From Nocardioidaceae bacterium (lineage in GTDB: Bacteria > Actinomycetota > Actinomycetes > Propionibacteriales > Nocardioidaceae): DNA of 64,000 nucleotides. Shown here piece after piece: positions 34,415 to 42,497 of the stretch. Both the position numbers and the translations under genes were made by a program. The notes under the pieces are model-generated. The model ran no database searches. It was not told the DNA's origin and saw nothing but the letters and a program-made list of their open reading frames with translations. Position 1 is the first letter of the stretch. Every line of letters starts with the position of its first letter. The stretch is taken from positions 83,884-147,883 of the forward strand of contig JAGIBL010000008.1 in the NCBI GenBank assembly GCA_017744365.1. The letters run 5' to 3'.

Positions 34415-34951
34415 ATGACCGATCTCGACCTGACCCTCCCCGAAGCCGGCGACGTCGTCGAGCTGATCCTGGACGACCACCACCGGTTCGAGGAGCTGCT
34501 GCGCGACCTGCGCGACAGCACCAGCGACCGGGCCGCGGTCCGTGCGGTCTTCGCCACCCTGCACGTCGCCCACGCCGAGGCCGAGGAGCACGAGGTGTAC
34601 CCGACCCTGCGCAACGACGACGCGATCACCAAGGGCGAGGAGCAGCACGGCGAGAAGGAGCACGCCGAGGGCAACCAGGCGCTGCTGGCCGTCCTCGAGG
34701 CCGACGACCTGCAGAGCGAGGAGTTCGACGACCTCGTCGAGAAGCTCGCCGAGAAGGTCAACCACCACCTCACCGAAGAGGAGCTGACCATCCTCAACCC
34801 GGCCCGCGAGGAAGTCGACGAGGACGAGCGCAAGCGCCTCGGCGCCGCCTTCGTCAAGGCCCGAAACGCCCTCATCGAGGACGACTGCGGTGCGGTCGAG
34901 AACGTGCGCGCCATCGTCGCCGAGGCCCAGGAGAAGGGCCTTCTCGACTAG
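34415..34951 (+). CDS. Hemerythrin HHE domain protein
   Basis: A 178-residue helical protein. The di-iron ligands are suggested by DDHHRFEELL near residue 23, HVAHAEAEEHEVYP near 50-60, EEQHGEKEHAEGN near 75-85 and NHHLTEEEL near 115. These match the HHE repeats of cytoplasmic hemerythrin-like proteins that bind O2 or NO. Strongly acidic. It stands alone between the exporter and DUF1918 genes. Confidence 0.9.
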   Translation: MTDLDLTLPEAGDVVELILDDHHRFEELLRDLRDSTSDRAAVRAVFATLHVAHAEAEEHEVYPTLRNDDAITKGEEQHGEKEHAEGNQALLAVLEADDLQSEEFDDLVEKLAEKVNHHLTEEELTILNPAREEVDEDERKRLGAAFVKARNALIEDDCGAVENVRAIVAEAQEKGLLD

Positions 34952-35012
34952 CCCTTGCGGCGCGCCGACGCGACGGAGCAGGCTGGGCGAAGACCCTCAG
35001 GGAGGTGGCGCG

Positions 35013-35195
35013 ATGGAGGCCAAGGTGGGAGACCGGCTCGTCGTGGAGAGCCGGCACGTCGGCGAGGCGCGCAAGGTGGGCGAGGTGATCGAGGTCCACG
35101 GCGAGCACGGCACGCCGCCGTACCTGGTCCGGTGGAGCGACGGGCACGAGGGACTGATGTTCCCCGGCGCCGACGCCCACGTCGAGCACGGCTGA
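35013..35195 (+). CDS. DUF1918 small protein
   Basis: A 60-residue protein with GDRLVVESRHVGEARKVGEV and PPYLVRWSDGHEGLMFPG, which cover the whole DUF1918 family pattern, an SH3-like small beta-barrel common in actinobacteria. ATG 35013 follows CAGGGAGG. Function unknown. Confidence 0.9.
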   Translation: MEAKVGDRLVVESRHVGEARKVGEVIEVHGEHGTPPYLVRWSDGHEGLMFPGADAHVEHG

Positions 35196-35210
35196 CCGCG
35201 GTTCGGTCCT

Positions 35211-35366
35211 TCACTCGCGCGCGGCGAGCACCACCACTGCGCCCAGCACGAGGAGGGACCAGATCAGCATGTCGAGATCACGCGTGCTCTGACTGAATGC
35301 TTGAACGAGCGCGAGCACGGTGCCGATTCCGAGCACGAAGTAGCCAGTGCTCCTAGGTGGGTTCAC
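35211..35366 (-). CDS. Small two-helix membrane protein (51 residues)
   Basis: A frame from GTG 35366 with GAGGGGACC just upstream, placed 12 bases after the stop of the frameshifted secreted gene. It has two hydrophobic stretches (YFVLGIGTVLALVQAF and MLIWSLLVLGAVVVLA) separated by SQSTRDLD. Position, ribosome-binding site and hydrophobicity support expression. Function unknown. Confidence 0.65.
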   Translation of the reverse strand: MNPPRSTGYFVLGIGTVLALVQAFSQSTRDLDMLIWSLLVLGAVVVLAARE

Positions 35367-35377
35367 TGCGGGTCCCC

Positions 35378-36158
35378 TCAGTTGTAGTAGCTGATCGGAG
35401 TGGCCTTCTGGAGGCGCTGGCCGCCACTTCCGCTGTAGCTGATCGAGAGGACCTTGATCGTGACAGACGCCGACCAGCCACCCGTGCCTCCCTCGTTGTG
35501 CTCGTAGTAGAACTTTCCTGTCTTGCGCCCGGTGCAGGTCGTGCCACTTCGATCGCGTCGCATGACGATCCACACCATGCCCATGTCGTTGTACAGGCGG
35601 AATGCCTTGGTTCGATCCTGAATGCCGAAGACCGAGGTCTGGTGGCCGGAGTTCTTCAGCCAGCCCAGGTCGTGCCTGTAGCCACGATCGTCCTGAACGA
35701 TGATTCCGGTGTCGATGTTGGTCCAGCACGTCGACGAGAAGCCGCTGATTGCCATGGCCGAGGCGTCGTACGCTGACCCGCTCCCGATGAAGGAGTTGCG
35801 GAAGTTCCAATTGCCGTAGAACGCGACGTGTTTCTTGCCGTTCTGGTACCAGTCCGCCCAGGACGTCCGCACCGCGAAGATGTCCGGAGACAGGCCTCCG
35901 ATGCGCTGGCGGGCGACCTCTGGGCGCGGCGTACCCGGGTGGACATGGATGTGGGTTGCGCCTCGTCGGCGGAGTGCGCGCTCGATCGCGGCGTCAGGAT
36001 CCCCGGACCCGACCGCTGCGCTGGCTGCCGCGCGCTGTCGACGCGCTCGGTGAAAGCGTCGCGCCGGCTGCCGATGTCGCCTGGACCCGTGAGGGAGTGA
36101 GGGCGGGTAGGAGGAACATGATCGCCGTCGTTGCTACGCCGAGAGTTCGTCGCATCAT
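35378..36158 (-). pseudogene. Secreted protein gene with apparent frameshift after the signal peptide
   Basis: ATG 36158 begins a convincing signal peptide (MMRRTLGVATTAIMFLLPAL, then TPSRVQA), but that frame stops at 35994. The following frame, open across the junction, encodes a coherent mature protein from about 36030 to 35378. It includes GDPDAAIERALRRRG, SPDIFAVRTSWADWYQNGKK and a Trp/Tyr-rich body ending SYYN. A single-base shift between roughly 36080 and 36000 would join the two. Either the gene is broken or the read has an error. The mature part has few Cys and many aromatics. No family recognised. Confidence 0.6.
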
Positions 36159-36217
36159 CCGTCCTGTCTTCTTCGGCCACACTGGTGACCCCGTAGACGG
36201 TCGAACTGCGCCGCTTA

Positions 36218-37039
36218 TTACGCGTCCTGGGCGAACGCCTCGCGCAGCACCGGGGCGGTCGCCTTCGCGCGGATCATGTGCGTCTGGCCCGGCAGCGTGA
36301 CCAGGCGCCCGTGCGGCAGCTGGTCGGCGATCGCGGCCTGGGCGTTGCGCAGGTACGCCGGGCTCTTCCCGCCGGCGATCACCACCGTCGGCACCTCGAC
36401 CGTCGCGTAGTGCCCGGCCGGCAGCGGCCGTCCCTGCTCGAAGTCGATGCAGATCCGGAAGTCGTTCGGCAGCGTGTGCGCCACTGCCTTGAGCGACTTC
36501 CAGACCGGGAAGAGCGGCATCAGCGCCACCATCGGCGCGGGAGCGCCGACCGTCTTCATGAACAGCTTGACCGCCTCGCCCCGGCGTCCCTCCTCGGCGA
36601 GCGCGGCGAACCGTTCCGGGAGGGCGGGGTCGTTCGGCGCGTGGGTGTCGTCGACGATGAACGGCGCCTCGTAGCAGACCAGGCCGCGGATCGGCACACC
36701 CTGGCGAGCGGCCTCCAGGGCGAGCGCGGCACCGCTGCTGGCCGCGAACACGAAGGGCGTCTCGCCGGTCGCGGCGAGCACGGCGGCCAGGTCCTCGACC
36801 TCCCGCTGCACGTCGTACGGGCTGGCCCCAGGACCGCTCTCGCCGCGGCCACGCCGGTCGTAGCCGTAGACGGTGAAGTCGTCCTTCAGTGCATCGGTGA
36901 GGATCTTCGCGCCGCCCATCGCGCGATGGCAGAGCGCGCCCTCGACGCAGACGATCGCGGGGCCGGTGCCCTGCCGGGAGTAGGCGATCCGGGTGCCGTC
37001 CGCCGAGGCGGTGAACTGAGTGTCGGTGGTCGTCGTCAT
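36218..37039 (-). CDS. Alpha/beta hydrolase of the ECF42 sigma operon
   Basis: A 273-residue hydrolase. GYDRRGRGESG is the typical strand-4 region. The nucleophile elbow reads AASSGAA, with Ser in an A-x-S-x-A version of G-x-S-x-G. The catalytic His is in LPGQTHMIRA. It is the last gene of a minus-strand operon after the DGPF and sigma factor genes, 18 bases downstream of the sigma stop, and so is a likely member of the sigma regulon. Confidence 0.9.
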   Translation of the reverse strand: MTTTTDTQFTASADGTRIAYSRQGTGPAIVCVEGALCHRAMGGAKILTDALKDDFTVYGYDRRGRGESGPGASPYDVQREVEDLAAVLAATGETPFVFAASSGAALALEAARQGVPIRGLVCYEAPFIVDDTHAPNDPALPERFAALAEEGRRGEAVKLFMKTVGAPAPMVALMPLFPVWKSLKAVAHTLPNDFRICIDFEQGRPLPAGHYATVEVPTVVIAGGKSPAYLRNAQAAIADQLPHGRLVTLPGQTHMIRAKATAPVLREAFAQDA

Positions 37040-37057
37040 GGTCGTACGTCGAACGGC

Positions 37058-38350
37058 TCAGCCGTCCTTCGACACCGCCCGCTCGGTCTTCTCGGCTTCC
37101 TCGGCGCGCCCCAGCAGGATCGCCTGCTCGCGCTCGTTGCGGGTCAGCCCGGCGGCCTCCCGGAACGACGCCGCGGCCTCGGCGTGCTTCCCGGCCCGGG
37201 CCAGCAGGTCGCCGCGCACGCTGGGCAGCAGGTGCGATCCGGCGAGCGCGCCGGCCGGCAGCTCCTCGAGCACGGCCAGCCCGGCGCCCGGGTCGAAGGC
37301 CCGGCCGTGCGCGACCGCGCGGTTGATCTCGACGATGGGCCCGGGTGCGGCGGTGGCGAGCACGTCGTACAGGGTCGCGATCGCCCGCCAGTCGGTCTCG
37401 GCCGGCGTGCTCGCCCGCGCGTGCCGGGCCGCGATCGCCGCCTGCAGGTAGTACTTGCCGACCGCCTTGCCGCGCACCGCGAGCAGCTCGGCCGCTTCCA
37501 GCGCGGCCAGCCCGCGGCGGATCAGGAGCTGGTCCCACCGAGTCCGGTCCTGGTCCTCGAGCAGGACCGGGTTGCCCTCGGCGTCGGTGCGCGCGTGCGT
37601 GCGCGACGCCTGCAGCTCCAGCAGCGCCTGCAGCCCGTGCGTCTCGGGTTCCTCGGGCATCAGCTCGGCCAGCATCCGGGCCAGCCTGATCGCCTCGGTG
37701 GCCAGCTCGGGCCGCATCCAGTCGTCGCCGGCGGTCGCGGTGTAGCCCTCGTTGAAGATCAGGTAGATCACCGCCATCACGTCGTCGAGGCGCTGCTCGC
37801 GCTCGGCGCCGACGGGAAGCTCGAACTCGGCCTTCGCCTCGGACAGCGCCTTCTTGGCCCGGGAGATCCGCTGGCCCATGGTGGACTCGGTGGCCAGGAA
37901 CCCGCGCGCGATCTCGGCGGTGGTCAGCCCGCCGACCAGGCGCAGTGTCAGCGCGGCCCGGGACTCGGCGGTCAGGGCGGGGTGGCAGGAGAGGAAGACG
38001 AGCCGGAGCACGTCGTCCTCGATGAAGTCGACCTGGGAGGAGAGGTCCGGCATCGGGTCCTCCTCCTGCAGGTCGTGGCCGAGCAGCTCGGTCTTGCGGC
38101 GCAGCGTGTCGGCGCGCCGGAAGTGGTCGACGGCGCGGCGCTTGGCGGTGGTCATCAGCCAGGCCGCGGGGTTGTCGGGAACGCCCACGTCGGGCCACTG
38201 CTCGAGGGCGGCGACGAGCGCGTCCTGGGCGAGGTCCTCGGCGAGCGAGACGTCCCGGGTCATCCGGGTGAGCGCACCGACCAGGCGCGCGGACTCCGCA
38301 CGCCAGGTGGTGGTGATCGACTCTGCTGCCCGCTCGTGTTCCAGCCTCAC
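37058..38350 (-). CDS. ECF42-type RNA polymerase sigma factor with TPR-like extension
   Basis: A 430-residue sigma factor. Region 2 contains LAEDLAQDALVAALEQWP and AAWLMTTAKRRAVD. Region 4 contains ALTLRLVGGLTTAEIARGFL with the recognition helix ESTMGQRISRAKKAL. The long helical C-terminal extension (~200-430) is the DUF6596/TPR-like part found in ECF42 factors, which lack an anti-sigma factor. A DGPF protein gene lies directly upstream, as is standard for the group. A promoter with TGTCGA and CGA elements precedes that gene, suggesting autoregulation. Confidence 0.93.
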   Translation of the reverse strand: MRLEHERAAESITTTWRAESARLVGALTRMTRDVSLAEDLAQDALVAALEQWPDVGVPDNPAAWLMTTAKRRAVDHFRRADTLRRKTELLGHDLQEEDPMPDLSSQVDFIEDDVLRLVFLSCHPALTAESRAALTLRLVGGLTTAEIARGFLATESTMGQRISRAKKALSEAKAEFELPVGAEREQRLDDVMAVIYLIFNEGYTATAGDDWMRPELATEAIRLARMLAELMPEEPETHGLQALLELQASRTHARTDAEGNPVLLEDQDRTRWDQLLIRRGLAALEAAELLAVRGKAVGKYYLQAAIAARHARASTPAETDWRAIATLYDVLATAAPGPIVEINRAVAHGRAFDPGAGLAVLEELPAGALAGSHLLPSVRGDLLARAGKHAEAAASFREAAGLTRNEREQAILLGRAEEAEKTERAVSKDG

Positions 38351-38387
38351 CCGGGCAGGCTAGCCGCCCGGGTGAGCACGAGCAGAC

Positions 38388-38765
38388 TCAGGCGTCCGCG
38401 GCCTCCGGCGGCTCGTCCGAGACCTGCCGCAGCGTGGCCACCATCGAGCACTCGGGCCAGTACTTGGCGTGCAGGTCGGCGAACTCCTGCTGGCCGGCGA
38501 TCGCGTCCTCGAGGCTGTCGTACTGGAGCAGCGCCCAGCCACCGACGACCTCCTTGGCCTCGGCGTACGGCCCGTCGACCCGGGTCACCTCGCCCTGGCG
38601 GACCAGGAAGTTCACCGCGTCGTTCACGCCGAACAGACCGCCACCGTCGAGGAAGGTGCCCGCGGCCGCCTCCTTGCCGATGTACTCGTCCATCGCGTCG
38701 AACAGGGCCTGCGGCGGGTTGCCCTGTCCCTCTTCCATCTTCACGAAGCCCATGAATCGCGGCAT
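38388..38765 (-). CDS. DGPF/YCII-family protein, ECF42 partner
   Basis: A 125-residue protein from ATG 38765 with GGACAAGGAGAGC upstream. It begins MPRFMGFVKM and carries the family motif VDGPYAEAKEVVGGW, a DGPF variant with Tyr for Phe. YCII-like folds are small dimers, sometimes catalytic. First gene of the sigma operon, 37 bases before the sigma factor start. Confidence 0.93.
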   Translation of the reverse strand: MPRFMGFVKMEEGQGNPPQALFDAMDEYIGKEAAAGTFLDGGGLFGVNDAVNFLVRQGEVTRVDGPYAEAKEVVGGWALLQYDSLEDAIAGQQEFADLHAKYWPECSMVATLRQVSDEPPEAADA

Positions 38766-38783
38766 TGCTCTCTCCTTGTCCTG

Positions 38784-38808
38784 CGGGGAGCCACCGCTCC
38801 CCGGTGGC
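38784..38808 (-). promoter_or_regulatory. Two mutually exclusive hairpins in the DGPF 5' leader
   Basis: CGGGGAGC/GCTCCCCG (38784-38803, loop of 4) competes with GCCACC/GGTGGC (38790-38808, loop of 7), because both use bases 38790-38803. They lie between the predicted promoter and the ribosome-binding site, so leader folding could affect expression. Confidence 0.45.
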
Positions 38809-38823
38809 CTGCTTGCCCGTACG

Positions 38824-38849
38824 TCGTACGGGGACCGGGCCTTTCGACA
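38824..38849 (-). promoter_or_regulatory. Predicted ECF42-dependent promoter
   Basis: On the minus strand TGTCGA (38849-38844) is followed after 17 bases by CGACGT beginning at 38826. As I recall, ECF42 promoters have TGTCGA at -35 and a CGA-type -10. It is correctly placed to drive the DGPF-sigma-hydrolase operon. Confidence 0.65.
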
Positions 38850-38866
38850 CGACCCGAGAAAAACTT

Positions 38867-39508
38867 CTAACGGGTCCAGGAGTACCGGCTCGTGGGCACC
38901 AGGTCCAGGCCTTTGTCGGCGCCGAACCGGGCCACCGACTCCATCAGCTCGGCGAACCGGCGCTGCAGCTCGGCCTCGTCGCCGCCGCTGCCGTAGAACG
39001 CGTGCGGGTCGGTCATCGCCGCCATCGGGAAGTGCTCCTCGACGATCGCGGAGATCTCCGGCGAGGCCGGGGTGAGCGCGTCCTCGACGATGTTCTGCAC
39101 GTAGCCCGAGGTGGCCTGGGTGCGGATCGCGATGGGCGTGTGCTGGACCATCCAGTACTCCAGGTACTCCTCGCGGCTCATGTCCGCGGGCCGCCGCAGG
39201 ATCGCGACGTTGGCGAGCACGTCGAGGCGCTCGCCGTCCGGGACGGGCGCGGGGTCGAGCCGGACCCGCTCGGTGACGCGGTACGCGTGCAGGCCGGGGT
39301 CGGTCTCGCCCAGCACGTCGAGCACCCGGGCGGGGTCGGCGTCCCAGGTGCTCACCAGCGCGACGATCGGCTCGCCCGGGCCGAAGCGCATCGCCGGGGC
39401 CACGTCGGCGTCGTCGAGGTTCACCTGCAGGCGGCTCGCGCCGAGGCGCTCGCGCAGGGTGGGGGAGACGTCCAGCGGGGCGTGCAGGGCGGCGATCAGC
39501 TTGGTCAC
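38867..39508 (-). CDS. EthD domain protein
   Basis: A 213-residue protein. The central part reads VAILRRPADMSREEYLEYWMVQHTPIA, the EthD-type ferredoxin-like dimer motif, followed by GYVQNIVED. EthD domains occur in accessory proteins of ether degradation and polyketide cyclases. It is upstream of the DGPF operon on the same strand, with 101 bases and a promoter between, so it is probably a separate unit. Confidence 0.85.
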   Translation of the reverse strand: MTKLIAALHAPLDVSPTLRERLGASRLQVNLDDADVAPAMRFGPGEPIVALVSTWDADPARVLDVLGETDPGLHAYRVTERVRLDPAPVPDGERLDVLANVAILRRPADMSREEYLEYWMVQHTPIAIRTQATSGYVQNIVEDALTPASPEISAIVEEHFPMAAMTDPHAFYGSGGDEAELQRRFAELMESVARFGADKGLDLVPTSRYSWTR

Positions 39509-39549
39509 GTGAGCAAATGTAGAGCGCGTCGTCGTCGTACGCTCCCGGC

Positions 39550-40308
39550 ATGACGTTCGACGTCGCCGCCGACTCCTACGGGCGGTTCATGGGGCGCTTC
39601 TCCGAGCCGCTCGCCGAGGTGTTCCTCGAGCAGGTCGGCCTCGACGGCGTCGAGGGCGTCCTCGACGTCGGCTGCGGTCCCGGCATCCTCACCGAGCGGC
39701 TGGTCGCCGCGTTCGGGCCGGACCGGGTGGCCGCCGTGGATCCGTCCCCGTCCTTCGTCGAGGCGGCGCGGGCCCGGTGCCCGGGCGTCGAGGTGCGTCG
39801 GGCGAGCGCCGAGGACCTCCCGTACGACGACGCCGCCTTCGACGCCGCGCTGGCCCAGCTGGTGGTGCACTTCATGACCGATCCGGTGGCCGGCCTGCGC
39901 GAGATGGGCCGCGTGGTCAGGCCGGGCGGCATCGTGGCCGCGAACGTCTGGGACTTCGCCGGCGACGCCGCGCCGCTGTCGCTGTACTGGCGGACCGTCC
40001 TCGAGCTGGACCCGCAGGCGCGGACCGAGTCGCACTTCGCCGGCGTACGACGGGGGCACCTGGTCGAGCTGGCCGAAGAGGCCGGGCTCGGCGACGCCAT
40101 CGAGGGCTACCTGACCGTCGTGGTCCCGTTCGCCTCCTTCGACGACTGGTGGGAGCCCTACACCCTGGGGGTCGGGCCGGCCGGGGCGTACGTGGCCGGC
40201 CTGGAGGAGGACGCCCGCGACCGGCTGCGGGACCGGCTGCGCGAGCAGCTGCCCGAGGGCCCCTTCGAGATCAGCGCCTCGGCGTGGTCGATGGTCGCGC
40301 GCGCCTGA
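39550..40308 (+). CDS. Class I SAM-dependent methyltransferase
   Basis: A 252-residue methyltransferase. The SAM site is VLDVGCGPGILTERL, followed by VAAVDPSPSF (acidic end of beta-2), ASAEDLPYDDAAFD and a post-motif REMGRVVRPGG. The fold resembles UbiE/COQ5-type enzymes. The substrate cannot be inferred. It is divergent from the EthD gene (41 bases) and convergent with the sortase gene. Confidence 0.92.
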   Translation: MTFDVAADSYGRFMGRFSEPLAEVFLEQVGLDGVEGVLDVGCGPGILTERLVAAFGPDRVAAVDPSPSFVEAARARCPGVEVRRASAEDLPYDDAAFDAALAQLVVHFMTDPVAGLREMGRVVRPGGIVAANVWDFAGDAAPLSLYWRTVLELDPQARTESHFAGVRRGHLVELAEEAGLGDAIEGYLTVVVPFASFDDWWEPYTLGVGPAGAYVAGLEEDARDRLRDRLREQLPEGPFEISASAWSMVARA

Positions 40309-40314
40309 GGCGGG

Positions 40315-40959
40315 TCACGGGGTCCGCTCGGCCCAGAGCAGGATCCGCTCGGTCCACTGCAGCCGGTGGTCCTGGCCGACCCGGAGCCGGCCGCCGCAGG
40401 TGACCAGGACCAGCTGCCGGGGGCCGGTCCGGCGCATCATGCTCGCGGGCAGCGCGTCCGCGCCGACGTGCTGGACCCGGACGACGCGGTAGCGGTGGTC
40501 GCGCCCGTGCCAGGTGACGGTGAGCGTCGCTCCGGGCCGGAGCCGCTCGATGCCCGCGAACGGGGAGAGCAGACCGCGTCCACCGCCGCCGGTGTCGCGA
40601 TGGGTCGCGTAGACCGAGACCCCGTGCGCGGCGTCCGGACCGGCCGAGGTGGTCAGCCAGCCGACCCGGGTGACGCCACCGGGCACCTGCATCCGGCCGT
40701 GGCGCACGGGCGCGGGGACGACCGGCAGCGCGGCGCCGAGAGCGGGGATCGTGATCCGGTCCGGCCCGGCCTCGCGCTGCTGGGTCCGCACGGGAGCGAG
40801 CCGCGGGGCGCGCGGGCTGCCGGTCGTCCGGTACAGGACCTCGGGCCGCACGGTCTCGCCGGGCCGCAACGCCGCCGGGCCCGCGGCACTCGGCCACAGC
40901 GCCGCCGCGGCGAGCAGGCAGGCGCCCGTGCTCACCACCAGGGCGGCGACGTACCTCAC
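40315..40959 (-). CDS. Class E/F-type sortase
   Basis: A 214-residue membrane-anchored transpeptidase. An N-terminal hydrophobic helix precedes the sortase beta-barrel. The catalytic His is in YATHRDTGG, the Cys in LVLVTCGG and the Arg probably in QWTERILLW. Sortases cut near LPxTG-type signals and attach proteins to peptidoglycan. GTG 40959 overlaps the stop of the upstream gene by 4 bases, and that gene encodes a protein with a sorting-signal-like C-terminus. Confidence 0.9.
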   Translation of the reverse strand: MRYVAALVVSTGACLLAAAALWPSAAGPAALRPGETVRPEVLYRTTGSPRAPRLAPVRTQQREAGPDRITIPALGAALPVVPAPVRHGRMQVPGGVTRVGWLTTSAGPDAAHGVSVYATHRDTGGGGRGLLSPFAGIERLRPGATLTVTWHGRDHRYRVVRVQHVGADALPASMMRRTGPRQLVLVTCGGRLRVGQDHRLQWTERILLWAERTP

Positions 40960-41972
40960 GAGGTCCGGCGGCGCCGGAGCAGGAGTGCGCCCCCGAGCAC
41001 GGTCACCAGACCAGCGACGCCGAGACCGAGCGCGATCGGTGACCGCCGCGACGACGACGGCACCGTCTCGGCGTAGCCGGTCGTGATGGCCGGTGGGCGG
41101 TGGTGCTTCACCGGCTTCACGACGGCCGTCGGCGGCCGCGCCGGGACCGGCGGGTCGGTGGGCGGATCGGTCGGCGGATCGACCGGGTCTTCCGGGTCGT
41201 CCGGCGGCGCGACGATGGTGACGTCCGCGGTGCCGGGCTCGCTCACGTTGGTCGCGAGGTCCACCTGGTAGGCGGTGATGGTGGTGGTGCCGACCGGGAA
41301 CAGGTGCGGATAGTCCACCGACCAGGTGCCGTCCGCGGCCACGGTGGCGGTCACCTCGCCCCAGGCACCCGCCTTGACGTGCACGGTGGCACCCGGCTCA
41401 CCGGTCCCGGTGATGATCGTGGAGTCCTGGTCGGCGGTCACGCTCGAGGAGACCACCGGGGGGAGCACCTGGGTGTCCAGCGTGTACGTGACCAGGGTGC
41501 CGTAGTAGACGCCGTTGCAGTACTGGACGAACTGGAGGTCGTAGGTGCCGTCCTGGTACGCCAGGTTCGGGAACGGCACGTGGAGCTGCCAGGTGCCGCC
41601 CTGGATCTGCACGCTGTAGGGCTGGTACCAGTCGTAGTCCGGGTTGCCACCCGAGTGGACCATGCCGCTGAGGAGCGGCTGCGGGCCCGGGTTGCGCAGG
41701 CCGACCGCCACGACACCGCCGCAGCCGCGACCGACCACGGCCGTGCCCGTGAACGTCATCGTCTCCAGCTTCTGGTTGGAGATGTAGGCGCCGGGTCCGA
41801 GCGGGATCAGGGTGCTCGGCCAGGAGGTGACGATCGCGGCGTAGGGTCCGGGCTCGCCGGTGCCACCGGCGGCCTGGGCCGCGGGGGTCAGCAGCGTGCT
41901 GGCGAGGACGAGGGTGGCAGCGGCCAGGGCCTGGAGGGCGTGGAGCGCGCGGCGACGGTGAGGCAGTTGCAT
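40956..41972 (-). CDS. Secreted surface protein, likely substrate of the adjacent sortase
   Basis: A 338-residue protein with signal peptide (cleavage near PAAQAAG). Residues ~30-175 form a beta domain. A bacterial Ig-like domain follows, with GTGEPGATVHVKAGAWG and ADGTWSVDY. A Pro/Asp repeat linker leads to PAITTGYAE, a hydrophobic helix and RRRRTS, which together have the architecture of a cell-wall sorting signal without a canonical LPxTG. Translational coupling to the sortase supports dedicated anchoring. Confidence 0.85.
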   Translation of the reverse strand: MQLPHRRRALHALQALAAATLVLASTLLTPAAQAAGGTGEPGPYAAIVTSWPSTLIPLGPGAYISNQKLETMTFTGTAVVGRGCGGVVAVGLRNPGPQPLLSGMVHSGGNPDYDWYQPYSVQIQGGTWQLHVPFPNLAYQDGTYDLQFVQYCNGVYYGTLVTYTLDTQVLPPVVSSSVTADQDSTIITGTGEPGATVHVKAGAWGEVTATVAADGTWSVDYPHLFPVGTTTITAYQVDLATNVSEPGTADVTIVAPPDDPEDPVDPPTDPPTDPPVPARPPTAVVKPVKHHRPPAITTGYAETVPSSSRRSPIALGLGVAGLVTVLGGALLLRRRRTS

Positions 41973-42026
41973 GCACGCAAAGACGGAACTGGAGACTCTC
42001 GTATTACGCCGGATCGCGGGTTTTCT

Positions 42027-42413
42027 TCACAGGCTGCTGAGGTCGTCCGGGACGTCGACCGCGTGCTCGCGCAGCGCGTCGAGCGGGACGATCTCGAGGA
42101 CCTGCTCGCTGGTCGCGGCCAGCACCACCGGGGCGGCCACGCCGTCGTCGTACGCCTGGAGCCAGCGGGCGGCGACCACGCACCAGCGCATCCCCGGCTG
42201 CAGCCCGGGGAACTGCCACTCCGGCCGCGGCGTGACCAGGTCGTTGCCGACGGCGCTCTGGTGCTCGAGGAACTCCGCGGTCATCACCGCGCAGACCCCG
42301 TGCACGCCCACGTCCTCCGGCCCGCAGCTGCAGTGCCCGTCGCGGTAGAACCCGGTGACCGGGTCGGTCCCGCACGACTCCAGCTCCCCACCGAGCACGT
42401 TTCTCTCGCGCAT
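42027..42413 (-). CDS. DUF2237 family protein
   Basis: A 128-residue protein from ATG 42413. NVLGGELESCGTDPVTGFYRDG and the later MTAEFLEHQ, GNDLVTP and WCVVAARW blocks define DUF2237. Conserved Cys residues (CSCG) may bind metal. The long reading frame continuing upstream is antisense to the metallo-hydrolase gene and not coding. Function unknown. Confidence 0.92.
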   Translation of the reverse strand: MRERNVLGGELESCGTDPVTGFYRDGHCSCGPEDVGVHGVCAVMTAEFLEHQSAVGNDLVTPRPEWQFPGLQPGMRWCVVAARWLQAYDDGVAAPVVLAATSEQVLEIVPLDALREHAVDVPDDLSSL

Positions 42414-42497
42414 GGTCCGAGCCTGCCAGACGTTCGGCCCGTCTTCACGTGTCGTTTCGCCCGTGAGAACCGGCGCGGCCACCAGGCGGCGCGCACA

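Noticed and set aside
35211..35810. 199-codon minus frame as a single gene
   Set aside because: Most of it is out of frame with the better-supported secreted protein; only the final 51 codons, with their own GTG and ribosome-binding site, are kept.
35994..38198. 734-codon minus frame through the hydrolase and sigma factor genes
   Set aside because: Only its last ~55 codons (the signal peptide from 36158) are meaningful; the rest is out of frame with two well-supported genes.
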